From an uncultured Oscillospiraceae bacterium (GTDB lineage Bacteria > Bacillota > Clostridia > Oscillospirales > Oscillospiraceae): DNA of 61,773 nucleotides. Shown here piece by piece: positions 42,971 to 51,231 of this stretch. A program made the translations under genes and the position numbers. The notes under the pieces were generated by a model. The model was not told the DNA's origin, did no database searches, and was given only the letters and a program-made list of their open reading frames with translations. Location of the stretch: NCBI GenBank assembly GCA_947625355.1, contig CANQOA010000007.1, positions 1 through 61,773 of the forward strand. Direction: 5' to 3'. The first letter of the stretch is position 1. Every line of letters starts with the position of its first letter.

Positions 42971-43933
42971 ATGCCATACATTGTCATTGACCTGGAGTGG
43001 AACCAGGCCATGAGCGCAAAATCCTCCGTGTTCAACCATCTGCCCATCCATCTCCGGGGCGAGATCATCCAGATCGGCGCGGTAAAGCTGAACGACGACT
43101 TCACCCCCGGCGAGGAATTTCAGTGCGACGTGAGCCCGGTGTGGTTCCGCAAGATGCACTATAAAGTAAAAAAGCTCACCGGCTTCGACAACGACCGTCT
43201 GGCCCACGGTCTCCCCTTTCCCAAGGCCATGGAGCAGTTTCTCGCCTGGTGCGGCCCCGACTGCACCTTCATGACCTGGGGCTATGACGACAGCGGCATC
43301 ATGGAGCAGAACTGCATCATCCACGATCTGGACATCGACTGGATGGGCCAGTGGGTGAATCTGCAGCTGGTATACAACATGCTCACCGAGGACGAGGACC
43401 GCAACCAGAAATCCCTGGAGACCGCCATGGAGCACTTCGGCATCGAACAGACCCGCATGGCCCACGACGCCCTGGGCGACGCCTACAACACCGCGCTGGT
43501 GTGCTCCAAGCTGGATCTGGCCCAGGGACTGGCCAATTACGACCGTCTTGTGCGGCAGCTGACCCGCCGGACCCACGGCGCCGGCGACGGCCAGAACGGC
43601 CCGGAGCCCATCGAGCACAGCATCTCCAGCGCCTATCCCACCCGGGAGGCTCTGTGGGAGGCGGCGGACAGCGCCCACGCGGTGTGCCCCGTGTGCGGGA
43701 AGGAGCTGGAGCGGACGCGCTGGATCAGCCAGGGGGACCACCGCTATATGGCCCTGGCCACCTGCGAGGAGCACGGCGACTATCTGTGCCGCATCCGGCT
43801 GCGCCAGGCCGACGACGGCATGTGGTACGCCAACCGGCTGCTCTATCAGGCGGACCAGGAGATGGTGGACAGCTTCCGCGCCCGCCAGGCAAAGCCCCGC
43901 CGCCGCCGTCGCCGCGGGAAAAAACAGAGCTGA
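42971..43933 (+). CDS. DnaQ-like 3'-5' exonuclease with zinc-ribbon-like tail
   Basis: 320 residues. The DEDDh core spans about 1-195: first motif IVIDLEWNQ, second with FMTWGYDDSGIM, third HDALGDAYNT (His and Asp). This is the RNase T/KapD-like subgroup, acting on single-stranded DNA or RNA ends. After a linker (about 200-235) a C-terminal CPVCGKEL...ATCEEHGDYLC cluster suggests zinc binding, and the last 15 residues are strongly basic (KPRRRRRRGKK), typical of nucleic-acid contact. A single-gene unit with its own promoter and terminator. Confidence 0.88.
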   Translation: MPYIVIDLEWNQAMSAKSSVFNHLPIHLRGEIIQIGAVKLNDDFTPGEEFQCDVSPVWFRKMHYKVKKLTGFDNDRLAHGLPFPKAMEQFLAWCGPDCTFMTWGYDDSGIMEQNCIIHDLDIDWMGQWVNLQLVYNMLTEDEDRNQKSLETAMEHFGIEQTRMAHDALGDAYNTALVCSKLDLAQGLANYDRLVRQLTRRTHGAGDGQNGPEPIEHSISSAYPTREALWEAADSAHAVCPVCGKELERTRWISQGDHRYMALATCEEHGDYLCRIRLRQADDGMWYANRLLYQADQEMVDSFRARQAKPRRRRRRGKKQS

Positions 43934-43943
43934 ACATATGCAG

Positions 43944-43972
43944 CGCCGCCCCGGCTTCGAGTCGGGGCGGCG
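43944..43972 (+). terminator. Bidirectional terminator exonuclease/xerD
   Basis: CGCCGCCCCG arms around a 9-base loop with further outer AACATA/TATGTT pairing, between convergent genes. Confidence 0.75.
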
Positions 43973-43984
43973 GCGTATGTTCTC

Positions 43985-44875
43985 TCAGGCTCTGGGGTGG
44001 GCCTTGTTGTAGACGTCCTTCAGCTGCTTTTTCACCAGCTGGGAATAGATCTGCGTGGAGCTGATGTCCGCGTGGCCCAGCATCTCTTGGATGGAGTGCA
44101 GGTCCGCGCCGTTCTCCAAAAGATGGGTGGCGAAGCTGTGGCGCAGGGTGTGGGGCGTGATGTCCTTCTGGATGCCGGCCTTCTGCTGGTAACTCTTGAT
44201 GATCTTCCAGAAGCCCTGCCGGCTCATGCGCTCGCCGCTGACGTTCACGAACAGCGCCCGCTCACCCGGCGCGGCGATCATCTCCGGGCGGATGAAGTCC
44301 ACATAGTCCTTCAGCGCCTTGATGGCCTTGGGATACAGCGGGATCGCCCGGACCTTGTCCCGGCCGCGGCAGTTGATGATGCCCGCGGACAGATTCACGT
44401 CCGTCACGTCCAGGCCGATGAGCTCGCTGACCCGGATGCCCGTGGCGTACAGGAGCTCCAGCATGGCCCGGTCCCGATAACCCTTGCGGTCGGTACACTC
44501 CGGCTGGCTGAGCAGCAGCTCCACCTCCTGGGCCGTCAGGATCTCCGGCAGCTTGTGGGTGGCCTTGTCCGGCACCAGCTTGCCCGTGGGGTTCTGCTCC
44601 ACATAGCCGTTCAGCTTCATCCACACATAGAAGTTCTTCAGGGACGCGATATTACGGGAAACCGTGGCGACAGACTTGCCCTTCGCCCGGAGGTGGTCGA
44701 TATAGGCCCCCAGCTCCGCCTCGCCCGCAGTGACATAATCGCCGCCGTCATTTTCCTCCAGGTACTCCCCGAACTGACGGATATCACGCAGATAGGAGCT
44801 GAGCGTGTTCTGAGAAGCCTTTTTCTCATCGGTCAAGTACCGCTCATACTTCCCGAGGCACTCGGAATTTGTCAC
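43985..44875 (-). CDS. xerD: Tyrosine recombinase XerD
   Basis: About 296 residues. N-terminal SAM-like domain (1-95) and catalytic domain with the complete R-K-H-R-H-Y set: R in ATGIRVSEL, K in GRDKVRAIP, HTLRHSFATHLL, LGHADISS and Tyr in TQIYSQL. With a partner it resolves chromosome dimers at dif. Whether XerC or XerD cannot be settled by sequence alone; Firmicutes use this length for both. GTG 44875 or GTG 44884 are alternative starts after AGAGGAG. Confidence 0.92.
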   Translation of the reverse strand: MTNSECLGKYERYLTDEKKASQNTLSSYLRDIRQFGEYLEENDGGDYVTAGEAELGAYIDHLRAKGKSVATVSRNIASLKNFYVWMKLNGYVEQNPTGKLVPDKATHKLPEILTAQEVELLLSQPECTDRKGYRDRAMLELLYATGIRVSELIGLDVTDVNLSAGIINCRGRDKVRAIPLYPKAIKALKDYVDFIRPEMIAAPGERALFVNVSGERMSRQGFWKIIKSYQQKAGIQKDITPHTLRHSFATHLLENGADLHSIQEMLGHADISSTQIYSQLVKKQLKDVYNKAHPRA

Positions 44876-44892
44876 AGCGACCACACTCCTCT

Positions 44893-44906
44893 ATGTCATT
44901 TGACAT
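44893..44906. promoter_or_regulatory. Perfect palindrome before xerD
   Basis: ATGTCATTTGACAT lies between the xerD promoter and its start, in position for a repressor. Confidence 0.45.
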
Positions 44907-44921
44907 AATTTTCGTATGCTC

Positions 44922-44950
44922 ACTATATAACAAATTCAAGATGTAATCAA
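44922..44950 (-). promoter_or_regulatory. xerD promoter
   Basis: TTGATT (44945-44950) and TATAGT (44922-44927), 17-base spacer, minus strand. Confidence 0.65.
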
Positions 44951-45166
44951 GTGGTTTTTGCCAAAAATGTCATTTTTGTTACTTTTGACCGTGCTTATGT
45001 CAACACAATTCTTAATAAAGTTACATTTTGTAATCGACTTTTCCCGAAATAACCAGCCTTCACCCTGGTATTAGTGTCAATAGTTACATTTTATAACGAT
45101 ATTTTGTGTTTTTGTAACTCTTTATGTACACCTGCGCACTACATAACGGTTTGTAATATTCTCCCG
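44951..45166. other. AT-rich intergenic stretch with TTACA..TGTAA repeats
   Basis: No gene. It is far richer in A/T than its surroundings and holds a palindrome TTACATTTTGTAA (about 45021-45033), a close copy TTACATTTTATAA (about 45083-45095) and further TGTAAC/TGTACA words. These could be binding sites for a dimeric regulator. I do not see a recognisable dif sequence. Confidence 0.45.
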
Positions 45167-45568
45167 TCAACGCCGTTTCTTCCTATGGGCATTTTGACGA
45201 ACCGACACCATCGCCCCGACGAGGCCGCCGGCGAATGCCGCCGCCGCGAGAGCGGCCAGCCACATACCGAAGGCGGACCCCTTCCCTCCCAGCGCGCATG
45301 CCAGCGCCGCCAGCGCCGTATAGCCACCCGCCAGCGCTCCGCCGGTGGCCAGGGCCTGCCGGCCCCGCACCCGCGCGATGACCGCCGTGGGCACCAGCAC
45401 CGCCAGCCCCGCGCTCAGCGACGCGCACAGCCAGCCGGCCTCCTCCGGGATGGTCTGGCTCCGGATGGCCCAGGCAAAGGGCAGCAGCAGCGCCACCGTC
45501 AGCGCCCAGGCGCACCCCACCCCCATCGCCGCGCACAGGGCAAAGGACTTCTTTTTCAAAAACGACAT
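45167..45568 (-). CDS. TIGR04086 family membrane protein
   Basis: 133 residues, four predicted transmembrane helices (about 8-30, 38-60, 68-90, 95-118) with Gly/Ala-rich helices GVGCAWALTVALLLPFAWAI and a basic tail (QNAHRKKRR). This small four-helix protein, related to Bacillus YrzE, regularly lies next to yajC and tgt in spore formers; function is unknown, a sporulation link has been suggested by distribution. ATG 45568 follows GGGGGGAATCGTT. Confidence 0.75.
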   Translation of the reverse strand: MSFLKKKSFALCAAMGVGCAWALTVALLLPFAWAIRSQTIPEEAGWLCASLSAGLAVLVPTAVIARVRGRQALATGGALAGGYTALAALACALGGKGSAFGMWLAALAAAAFAGGLVGAMVSVRQNAHRKKRR

Positions 45569-45641
45569 AACGATTCCCCCCAAGATCAGGCTGATACAGC
45601 CTATTCCCGGGGGGAACGCGTTATTTGCGGAAACCGGGCGC

Positions 45642-46046
45642 TTACTTAGGCTCCTCGGTCTGCTTGCCCACGCTGGAGACGGACCACTTGGTCAACTGCA
45701 TGCGGACCCGGTCGTCGCTGGTCTCGATGACGATGGAGTTCTCGCGGACGCTGACGATCTTGCCCATGATGCCGCCGATGGTGGTGATGGTATCGCCCAC
45801 GGCCAGGTTGTCGCGCATCTGCTGGGCCTGCTTTTTCTTCTTGTTCTCCGGGCGGATCATGAAGAAATAGAACACCGCGATCATCAGCACGATCATGATG
45901 ATCATGCTCACGCCGCCGCCCGCCGCCGCGGCGTTCGGATCAGCTGTTCCCTCCGCCGTGGTGGGCACGCAGCCGGACCCCATCAGCGCGCCCAGCGCCG
46001 TCATAGCGGCCAGCGCAAAAACCTTCAAAAGGCGAGAAAGTTTCAT
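45642..46046 (-). CDS. yajC: Preprotein translocase subunit YajC
   Basis: 134 residues. The YajC core is at about 45-130: transmembrane helix SMIIMIVLMIAVFYFFMIRP followed by ENKKKKQAQQMRDNLAVGDTITTIGGIMGKI. Unusually there is an extra N-terminal hydrophobic segment (LLKVFALAAMTALGALMGSGC) resembling a lipoprotein signal with a weak lipobox, plus an Ala/Gly linker. YajC associates with SecDF. GGAGGTATTCAA precedes the ATG. Downstream of tgt as in most bacteria. Confidence 0.93.
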   Translation of the reverse strand: MKLSRLLKVFALAAMTALGALMGSGCVPTTAEGTADPNAAAAGGGVSMIIMIVLMIAVFYFFMIRPENKKKKQAQQMRDNLAVGDTITTIGGIMGKIVSVRENSIVIETSDDRVRMQLTKWSVSSVGKQTEEPK

Positions 46047-46086
46047 TTGAATACCTCCAAAAAAGTTACTTACATTATACCGGCGT

Positions 46087-47220
46087 TTATATCCTCATGT
46101 CAAGAAGTTTGGCATATTTTGCCCGATAGGCGGCAAAGGCACCAGCCTCCAGCGCCTGGCGGATCTCCGCAAGCAGGTCGTTATAGAACCACAGGTTGTG
46201 CATCACCGCCAGCCGCGGGCCCAGTATCTCCTCCGCCTTGAACAGGTGGCGGATATAGCCTCGGCTGAACCGGCGGCACACCGGGCAGGAGCATTCCGGG
46301 TCGATGGGGCTCTCGTCCCGGGCGTACTTCTCGTTTTTCAGATTGATGATCCCCTGCTTGGTAAAGAGGTGGGCGTGCCGGCCGTTTCGCGCGGGCATGA
46401 CGCAGTCGAACAGGTCCACGCCCCGCCACACGCCCTCGATGATGTTCCCCGGCGTGCCCACGCCCATGAGATACCGGGGCCGGTCCGCCGGCATATGCTC
46501 CTGCACCAGCTCGATGGTATCGTACATCTCCTGGTGGGTCTCCCCCACCGCCAGCCCGCCGATGGCGTAGCCGGGCAGGTCCAGCTCCGCGATGGCCTTC
46601 ATGTGCTCCACCCGCAGGTCGGGATAGACGCCTCCCTGGTTGATGCCGAAGAGCATCTGGCCGGGGTTGACCGCGTCCGGCTCGGCGTTATACTCCGCCA
46701 GCGCCTTCTTGCACCGCACCAGCCACCGGTAGGTGCGGGCGTTCGCCGCCTCGAAGTATTCCCGGGGGGACGGGATCTTGACGCACTCGTCGAAGGCCAT
46801 GGCGATGTCGCTGCCCAGGTTCGATTGGATGCGCATGCTCTGCTCCGGGCCGATGAACAGCCGCCGGCCGTCCACATGGCTCTGGAAGGACACCCCCTCC
46901 TCCGTCACCTTGCGCAGCCCCGCCAGGGAGAACACCTGAAAGCCGCCGCTGTCGGTGAGGATGGGGCCGTGCCAGTCCATGAACTTGTGCAGCCCGCCCA
47001 TGTCCCGGATGAGCTCGTCCCCGGGCCGCACATGCAGATGGTAGGTATTGGACAGCTCCACCTGGGTGCCGAGGGTCTCCAGATCCGCCGCCGAGAGGCC
47101 GCCCTTGATGGCCGCCACGGTGCCCACGTTCATAAAAGCCGGGGTCTGCACCGTGCCGTGGGGGGTGGTGAACTGGCCCCGCCGGGCATAGCCCTCGTCT
47201 TGTTTCAAAAGCTTATACAT
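46087..47220 (-). CDS. tgt: tRNA-guanine transglycosylase
   Basis: 377 residues. Swaps guanine-34 for preQ1 in tRNAs with GUN anticodons. Catalytic Asp in LTDSGGFQVFS (about residue 92) and DLFDCVMPARNGRHA (about 267), and the zinc site CSCPVC...H. Start at ATG 47220 after GAGGAAACT rather than the upstream GTG. Partner queA lies 11 kb away, split from it by the LRR gene, ybjQ and element 2. Confidence 0.96.
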   Translation of the reverse strand: MYKLLKQDEGYARRGQFTTPHGTVQTPAFMNVGTVAAIKGGLSAADLETLGTQVELSNTYHLHVRPGDELIRDMGGLHKFMDWHGPILTDSGGFQVFSLAGLRKVTEEGVSFQSHVDGRRLFIGPEQSMRIQSNLGSDIAMAFDECVKIPSPREYFEAANARTYRWLVRCKKALAEYNAEPDAVNPGQMLFGINQGGVYPDLRVEHMKAIAELDLPGYAIGGLAVGETHQEMYDTIELVQEHMPADRPRYLMGVGTPGNIIEGVWRGVDLFDCVMPARNGRHAHLFTKQGIINLKNEKYARDESPIDPECSCPVCRRFSRGYIRHLFKAEEILGPRLAVMHNLWFYNDLLAEIRQALEAGAFAAYRAKYAKLLDMRI

Positions 47221-47343
47221 AGTTTCCTCGCTCACGTCGTAGTCACAGGGGGTATTGTAACAGATTTTGCCAGGATGTCAACCGAGCGGCCCGCTCCTTT
47301 GAACGTCCGCGGCAATGCGGGCTGAGCAGCTGGACAAAAAAGC

Positions 47344-47365
47344 GGCGGCAGGTCTCTGCCGCCGT
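47344..47365 (-). terminator. Terminator after LRR gene
   Basis: CGGCGGCAG/CTGCCGCCG arms, 4-base loop, then CTTTTTT on the minus strand. Confidence 0.85.
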
Positions 47366-47374
47366 TTGTTCCAT

Positions 47375-48859
47375 TCATATCGCCGCGAAGGGGATCCGGT
47401 TCTCCCTTGCGTATCTCTCCGCGAATGACCCCGCCTCGCCGCGGATGGTGAGGCGGGCGCATCCGTCGAACGCCGCCTCGCCGATCTCGGCGACGCTCGC
47501 CGGCACGGCCAGCGAGGTGAGCGCGCCGCAGTTGGCAAAAGAGTACCCGCCCAGCTTTTGAAGCCCGTTTGGGAGGACCACCTCGGCAAGGGAAACACAG
47601 TCGCAGAAGCAGTATTCCCCGATCTCCGGCACGCCCTCCGGTATGGCTACGGCGCGGAGCGCCGGACAGTTGCCGAACGCGTCCTCCCCGATGTGCCGCA
47701 GGCTCTTGGGAAGGACCACGCTCTCCAGGCTCTCGCAGTCGCTGAAAGCGGAATCCCCGATATCCGTCACGCCCTCCGGGAGGACCGCGCGCACCAGTCT
47801 GCCGTGATCGCAAAACGCCGAATCACCGATGACCGTCACGCCCTCCGGAACGCGCACATGACTCGCCAGATCGTCGGCACAGCGTTTCAGCACGCCGTTT
47901 TCGATCACAAAGCGGCTGCGCTCCACGATCCGCGCCGGGAACGTGCCGGGGGCAGCCGTTTCCGCCCAGGGACATCCCCGAAAGGCCCCCAGGCCGACGT
48001 CCTTCAGCCCGGCGGGCATATTGACCGTCATGAGCTTCCCGCACGCGGCGAAAGCGTCCTCCCCGATGCTCTCCAAGCCATCCGGCAGGGTGACAGACCG
48101 CAGCTGCCCGCAGTTACGAAACGCGCTCCGGCCAATGGCCGTCACCCCCTCGGGTATGACAGCGGCGGCGAGATCAGCGCAGCCCTCAAAAAGGCCCTCC
48201 GCCACATCGCCCCGCAGACCCGCCGGCAGCTCCGCCGACGCAAGGCTCGTACACTGGGAGAACGCCCGCGGACCAATGGCCGTCACACCGGCGGGGACCC
48301 GGATCTCCCGGAGGGCAGCGCAGGCGTAAAACGCCTCCGCCTCTATGCCCATGAGCCCCGCCGGGAGCGCCACCGAGGTGATGCGTCCGTTCAACCGGAA
48401 GCAGCCGGGGCCGATACGCTCCACCGTTTCCGGGATCGTCACCCGCTCCTCCGTGCCGCCATAGCCGGTCAGCGTCCCTCCATCGATCCGAAAAACGCTT
48501 CGGAACGCGGCCCAGTCCGGCAGCGTCGTAAGGCTGCCGCAAAAGCCAAAGGCGCCCACGCCCACGTCTTTGACGCTGGCGGGGAGCTTCATGGACGCAA
48601 GACTGCGGCAGTCCCAAAAGGCTCCGTCGCCGATCTGCTCCAATCCCCTGGGGAGGTCCACCGATACCAGCCCGACACAGTGGCTGAAGGCATCCACGCC
48701 GACATGCGTGGTCCCCTTTGGGATGACGACCTCGTCGATGTCGGAGCGCCGCGCAAAGGCGCTCTTTCCGATGCGCTGCACGCCCTTCGGGATGACGACG
48801 CGGCCGCCGGGGCCGACGTACTTTTTGAGGGTCCCGTTCTCTATGATGAACTGGTCCAT
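47375..48859 (-). CDS. BspA-type leucine-rich repeat protein, cytoplasmic
   Basis: 494 residues made almost entirely of LRR_5 repeats of about 23 residues (pattern 'IP.GVT.IG..AF..C..L..V.LP'), roughly 16-18 copies; two inner spacers with FxIENGxLK (start and about residue 325) show that the protein consists of two related halves. No signal peptide, anchor or SLH domain, so unlike typical secreted BspA proteins it seems to remain in the cell, or leaves by an unknown route. Probably a protein-protein interaction scaffold. It separates tgt from queA. Confidence 0.85.
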   Translation of the reverse strand: MDQFIIENGTLKKYVGPGGRVVIPKGVQRIGKSAFARRSDIDEVVIPKGTTHVGVDAFSHCVGLVSVDLPRGLEQIGDGAFWDCRSLASMKLPASVKDVGVGAFGFCGSLTTLPDWAAFRSVFRIDGGTLTGYGGTEERVTIPETVERIGPGCFRLNGRITSVALPAGLMGIEAEAFYACAALREIRVPAGVTAIGPRAFSQCTSLASAELPAGLRGDVAEGLFEGCADLAAAVIPEGVTAIGRSAFRNCGQLRSVTLPDGLESIGEDAFAACGKLMTVNMPAGLKDVGLGAFRGCPWAETAAPGTFPARIVERSRFVIENGVLKRCADDLASHVRVPEGVTVIGDSAFCDHGRLVRAVLPEGVTDIGDSAFSDCESLESVVLPKSLRHIGEDAFGNCPALRAVAIPEGVPEIGEYCFCDCVSLAEVVLPNGLQKLGGYSFANCGALTSLAVPASVAEIGEAAFDGCARLTIRGEAGSFAERYARENRIPFAAI

Positions 48860-48934
48860 GCCCGATCTCTCCGTCCCCTCTCCCGCGCCATGGCCGCGGC
48901 ATCTATGAAACGATATCGGCCTTATGGGGGCGCT

Positions 48935-49252
48935 TTATCCCTTCAGCTTCACCGCCGTGCCGTACATGGTCACCTCCGCCGCGCCGGCCATGACGGCCGA
49001 GGAGGTGAAGCGCACCCCCAGGACGGCGTCTGCGCCCATGGCCGCGGCGCTCTCCTCCAGCCTCTGGGTGGCCACCCGGCGGGCATCCTCCAGCATCTCG
49101 GTATAGCCCTTGATCTCGCCGCCCACGATGGTCTTGAAGCTGGCCATCACATCCTTGCCCATGTGCTTGCTCATGACCACGCTGCCCGTGGCCATGCCCA
49201 GCACCTGCTCCGTGTCCCTTCCGGGCACATAGTCGATCGTAGTCAACAGCAT
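48935..49252 (-). CDS. YbjQ/UPF0145 family protein
   Basis: 105 residues. MLLTTIDYVPGRDTEQVLGMATGSVV and ARRVATQRLEESAAAMGADAVLGVRF are characteristic of the family, which forms pentameric rings and is sometimes called heavy-metal-binding, though biochemical proof is thin. Cytoplasmic. Before insertion of element 2 it stood 25 bases behind queA, so it was probably the next gene in a queA operon. Confidence 0.88.
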   Translation of the reverse strand: MLLTTIDYVPGRDTEQVLGMATGSVVMSKHMGKDVMASFKTIVGGEIKGYTEMLEDARRVATQRLEESAAAMGADAVLGVRFTSSAVMAGAAEVTMYGTAVKLKG

Positions 49253-49277
49253 GAGAACTTCCCCCTATATATGAATT

Positions 49278-49298
49278 TAATGGATGAACATGGCGTCC
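49278..49298 (-). pseudogene. queA: Displaced original 3' end of queA at element 2 left boundary
   Basis: On the minus strand GAC GCC ATG TTC ATC CAT TAA encodes Gly-Asp-Ala-Met-Phe-Ile-His-stop in frame (the Gly codon is element-derived here), the expected QueA C-terminus. The functional queA copy at the other end has Leu-Ile-Glu instead, taken from the element. Confidence 0.8.
49290..49298. repeat. Left attachment repeat of element 2
   Basis: CATGGCGTC, identical to 58102-58110; outside it lies the original queA tail, inside it element DNA. Confidence 0.8.
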
Positions 49299-49347
49299 CC
49301 CATGCTGGCGGTGTGCAAGCAAATTCTTACTTTTTAATATACTCCAT

Positions 49348-49629
49348 TCAGGGCGTAATGTCCACAGCCAGTTTCCAAAGGGCATACTGATTGAGGCTGA
49401 CGCCCTCGGCTGCTGCCTGCTCCCGGAGCTTCTTGTGGAGGCTCCTGGGGATGCGGATCACCAGCCGCCCGCTGCACTCATCCATGACCGGCGCCGGGCC
49501 ACCCTCCACGGGACAGCCCCCGGCTGCCTTCATCGCCTCTGCCTCCTCCGGGGAAAGCGCCCCAGGTCCCTGCGCGTCCTGCTCCATATAGAACGCCTCC
49601 ACCTCGGCCGGCGTCATCTTTTCAGCCAT
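49348..49629 (-). CDS. HicB-like ribbon-helix-helix protein
   Basis: 93 residues. The C-terminal part RLVIRIPRSLHKKLREQAAAEGVSLNQYALWKLA is a ribbon-helix-helix of the HicB/Arc class; the N-terminal half is acidic and helical (MTPAEVEAFYMEQDAQG) and lacks the HicB RNase-H-like fold. GGGGAGGTGAGCAG precedes ATG 49629. No HicA toxin is adjacent, so it is more likely a DNA-binding regulator of the element than an antitoxin. Last gene of the leftward operon. Confidence 0.65.
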   Translation of the reverse strand: MAEKMTPAEVEAFYMEQDAQGPGALSPEEAEAMKAAGGCPVEGGPAPVMDECSGRLVIRIPRSLHKKLREQAAAEGVSLNQYALWKLAVDITP

Positions 49630-49633
49630 CTGC

Positions 49634-49933
49634 TCACCTCCCCTCACAGGCCGACGCTTTCATCCAATGCTGCGCCGTCCCAGGGGGATGCGCGTACTGC
49701 TCTACGGGCCCGGCTCCATCATCAGCAGCGGTGGCCCGCTCCACGGCTGCGATCACCTCATTCAGTGCCTTGCCTTTGATCTCCCGGAGCAGTTCAGTGG
49801 TGGTCTTTTTCTCCCCGAACTCGTCCTCCATGTTGATTTCCACACAGAGCTGCCACACATCGCCACCCATAAAGGAGAACACCCCCAAGAGAGCCTTGAA
49901 GGCGCAGATCTGATGGAGCGTTTCGATCTTCAT
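49634..49933 (-). CDS. Small hypothetical phage protein
   Basis: 99 residues starting MKIETLHQICAFKALLGVF. Mixed helix with acidic centre (INMEDEFGEKKTTTELLREI) and a Gly/His-rich tail. The ATG lies 2 bases after the stop of the upstream gene. No family recognised. Confidence 0.5.
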   Translation of the reverse strand: MKIETLHQICAFKALLGVFSFMGGDVWQLCVEINMEDEFGEKKTTTELLREIKGKALNEVIAAVERATAADDGAGPVEQYAHPPGTAQHWMKASACEGR

Positions 49934-49935
49934 CT

Positions 49936-50241
49936 TCACAGGGCGTCGTCCTCCTCCCTGGGCCATCTCCATTTCGGACGGCACACTCCCACATTTTTGC
50001 ACTCGCCCATACAGATTCCGCAGGCCAAGTTTTCGTCGAAACTGCTTTCTAAATACATCAGCTTCTCCAGGTCCTCCACCGCCGCGTCGCGCTCCACCTT
50101 GAGGGCGACCACCTCCTCCGGGGTAAGGCCGGTATCCTCATAGGCTGCCAGGGTTGCCACAAGGCCGCCCTGCATCCCGGTCGGGACATCCAGGCGCATC
50201 ACTGCCACGCCGTGCTTATTTCTCTCGGTCAGCCGCTCCAT
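49936..50241 (-). CDS. Phage protein with AAYEDTGLTPEEV motif
   Basis: 101 residues. The segment LAAYEDTGLTPEEVVALKVERD is a recurring signature in small proteins of Firmicute phages and integrative elements; the C-terminus has a cysteine set CGICMGECKNVGVC that may bind zinc or an Fe-S cluster. GAGGAGGGCAGAGCG sets ATG 50241. It overlaps the YopX gene by 26 bases. Function unknown. Confidence 0.65.
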   Translation of the reverse strand: MERLTERNKHGVAVMRLDVPTGMQGGLVATLAAYEDTGLTPEEVVALKVERDAAVEDLEKLMYLESSFDENLACGICMGECKNVGVCRPKWRWPREEDDAL

Positions 50242-50683
50242 CGCTCTGCCCTCCTCTGATCTCCCGGAGAAGTCCGGGGTTGTCATGGATATTGCCGATG
50301 ATCTCAGTTTGATTCACACCAGCATGATGAATATAGTGGATGTCGGCAACATACTCCCCGGCCTCATCTGCAAGGCAGAACGCTCCCTCTATAAAGGCGA
50401 TCTGCATGACAGGCGGTTCAAAAGATGATACCTCCACCAGGTCGCCCTCAAAGATGCGGCGGCCTGTTTTGTCTTTCAGCCCGATGTACTGTCCAACAGT
50501 CACGGGATCAATATCGAGGGGTATCACCTTGTCCCGTATTGTTATTCTGCCTGTTCTGGCGTCGCGCGTTCTCCTCTGCTGATTTTGAAGAATATAACAC
50601 CCGCTTATACTGCTCTCGTAAAAATTCCCCTCGACCCATAGATCGGCGTCCCGAAGTTTGCCCCGGAAAAGTATATCTCTCAT
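50216..50683 (-). CDS. YopX family phage protein
   Basis: 155 residues. MRDILFRGKLRDADLWVEGNF, VGQYIGLKDKTGRRIFEGDLVEV and the late IIGNIHDNPGLL are the YopX hallmarks, a small beta-rich protein found in many Firmicute prophages. Role not known. Overlaps the upstream gene by 4 bases. Confidence 0.88.
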   Translation of the reverse strand: MRDILFRGKLRDADLWVEGNFYESSISGCYILQNQQRRTRDARTGRITIRDKVIPLDIDPVTVGQYIGLKDKTGRRIFEGDLVEVSSFEPPVMQIAFIEGAFCLADEAGEYVADIHYIHHAGVNQTEIIGNIHDNPGLLREIRGGQSDGAADREK

Positions 50684-50877
50684 GGCTGCTGCTCCTCCTC
50701 GGTGACATATTTGCCGTCCATGAACTGGCCGTTTATAATATCGAAGTCATCATCGCACCAATATGCGTCACAGGGGCCTTGATCTCGAAGTCGTAACCGC
50801 AGGCCCGGATAGGTGTTGCCGGTGCCCTTCTTCTCTCGGTGCCGGCGCACCGTGTAGCCGTTGCGGACCAGGATCAC
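50680..50877 (-). CDS. Small coupled phage protein
   Basis: 65 residues from a GTG that overlaps the stop of the upstream gene (GTGA). Basic N-terminus (VRRHREKKGTG) and acidic C-terminus (WCDDDFDIINGQFMDG...TEEEQQ). Supported by coupling on both sides; no family recognised. Confidence 0.5.
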   Translation of the reverse strand: MILVRNGYTVRRHREKKGTGNTYPGLRLRLRDQGPCDAYWCDDDFDIINGQFMDGKYVTEEEQQP

Positions 50878-51215
50878 GGCCAGGGCGTCCCTGCATCGAC
50901 GTCCGTTACCCCGCGCAGAGTAACCGTCTTTGCCCTCCTCGCATACTCCTCCGGGGTGCCGTCCCAGCCCTTGCAGTCAATGACGAGGAACTGCACCATG
51001 TACCGTTTCACTCCGGCCGGGACCAGTTCATAGTCCCTCACATCCTCCGGGGCAAGGGGCCTCTCATAGTTGATGCAGCCCCATGCCTCCCGGCCAAGCT
51101 CCTCGATAAACGTCCTCCTGTCGTAGTCGGTGATGCCCGCCACCTTATTCTCGGCGGAACGGGGGAAGGCCCCCGGCCACAACGGGCGCTGCGTGCTGTA
51201 GTATCTGTAGCTCAT
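50874..51215 (-). CDS. LPD28-like small protein (YSTQRP motif)
   Basis: 113 residues. MSYRYYSTQRPLWPGAFPRS followed by V..I.DYDRR.FIEELGREAWG and YERPLAPEDVRDYELVPAG is typical of small proteins in Firmicute mobile elements that match the large-polyvalent-protein-associated domain LPD28. GGGAGGTATAGAG precedes ATG 51215. The domain is thought to act in conflict or transfer systems, but its activity is unknown. Confidence 0.65.
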   Translation of the reverse strand: MSYRYYSTQRPLWPGAFPRSAENKVAGITDYDRRTFIEELGREAWGCINYERPLAPEDVRDYELVPAGVKRYMVQFLVIDCKGWDGTPEEYARRAKTVTLRGVTDVDAGTPWP

Positions 51216-51231
51216 CTCTATACCTCCCATC

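Noticed and set aside
44885-45166. dif recombination site next to xerD
   Set aside because: The repeats do not match the Firmicute dif core (TATAATATATATTATG-like with XerC/XerD arms).
49348-49629. HicAB toxin-antitoxin system
   Set aside because: There is no HicA-like toxin beside the ribbon-helix-helix gene and the HicB partial RNase-H fold is absent.
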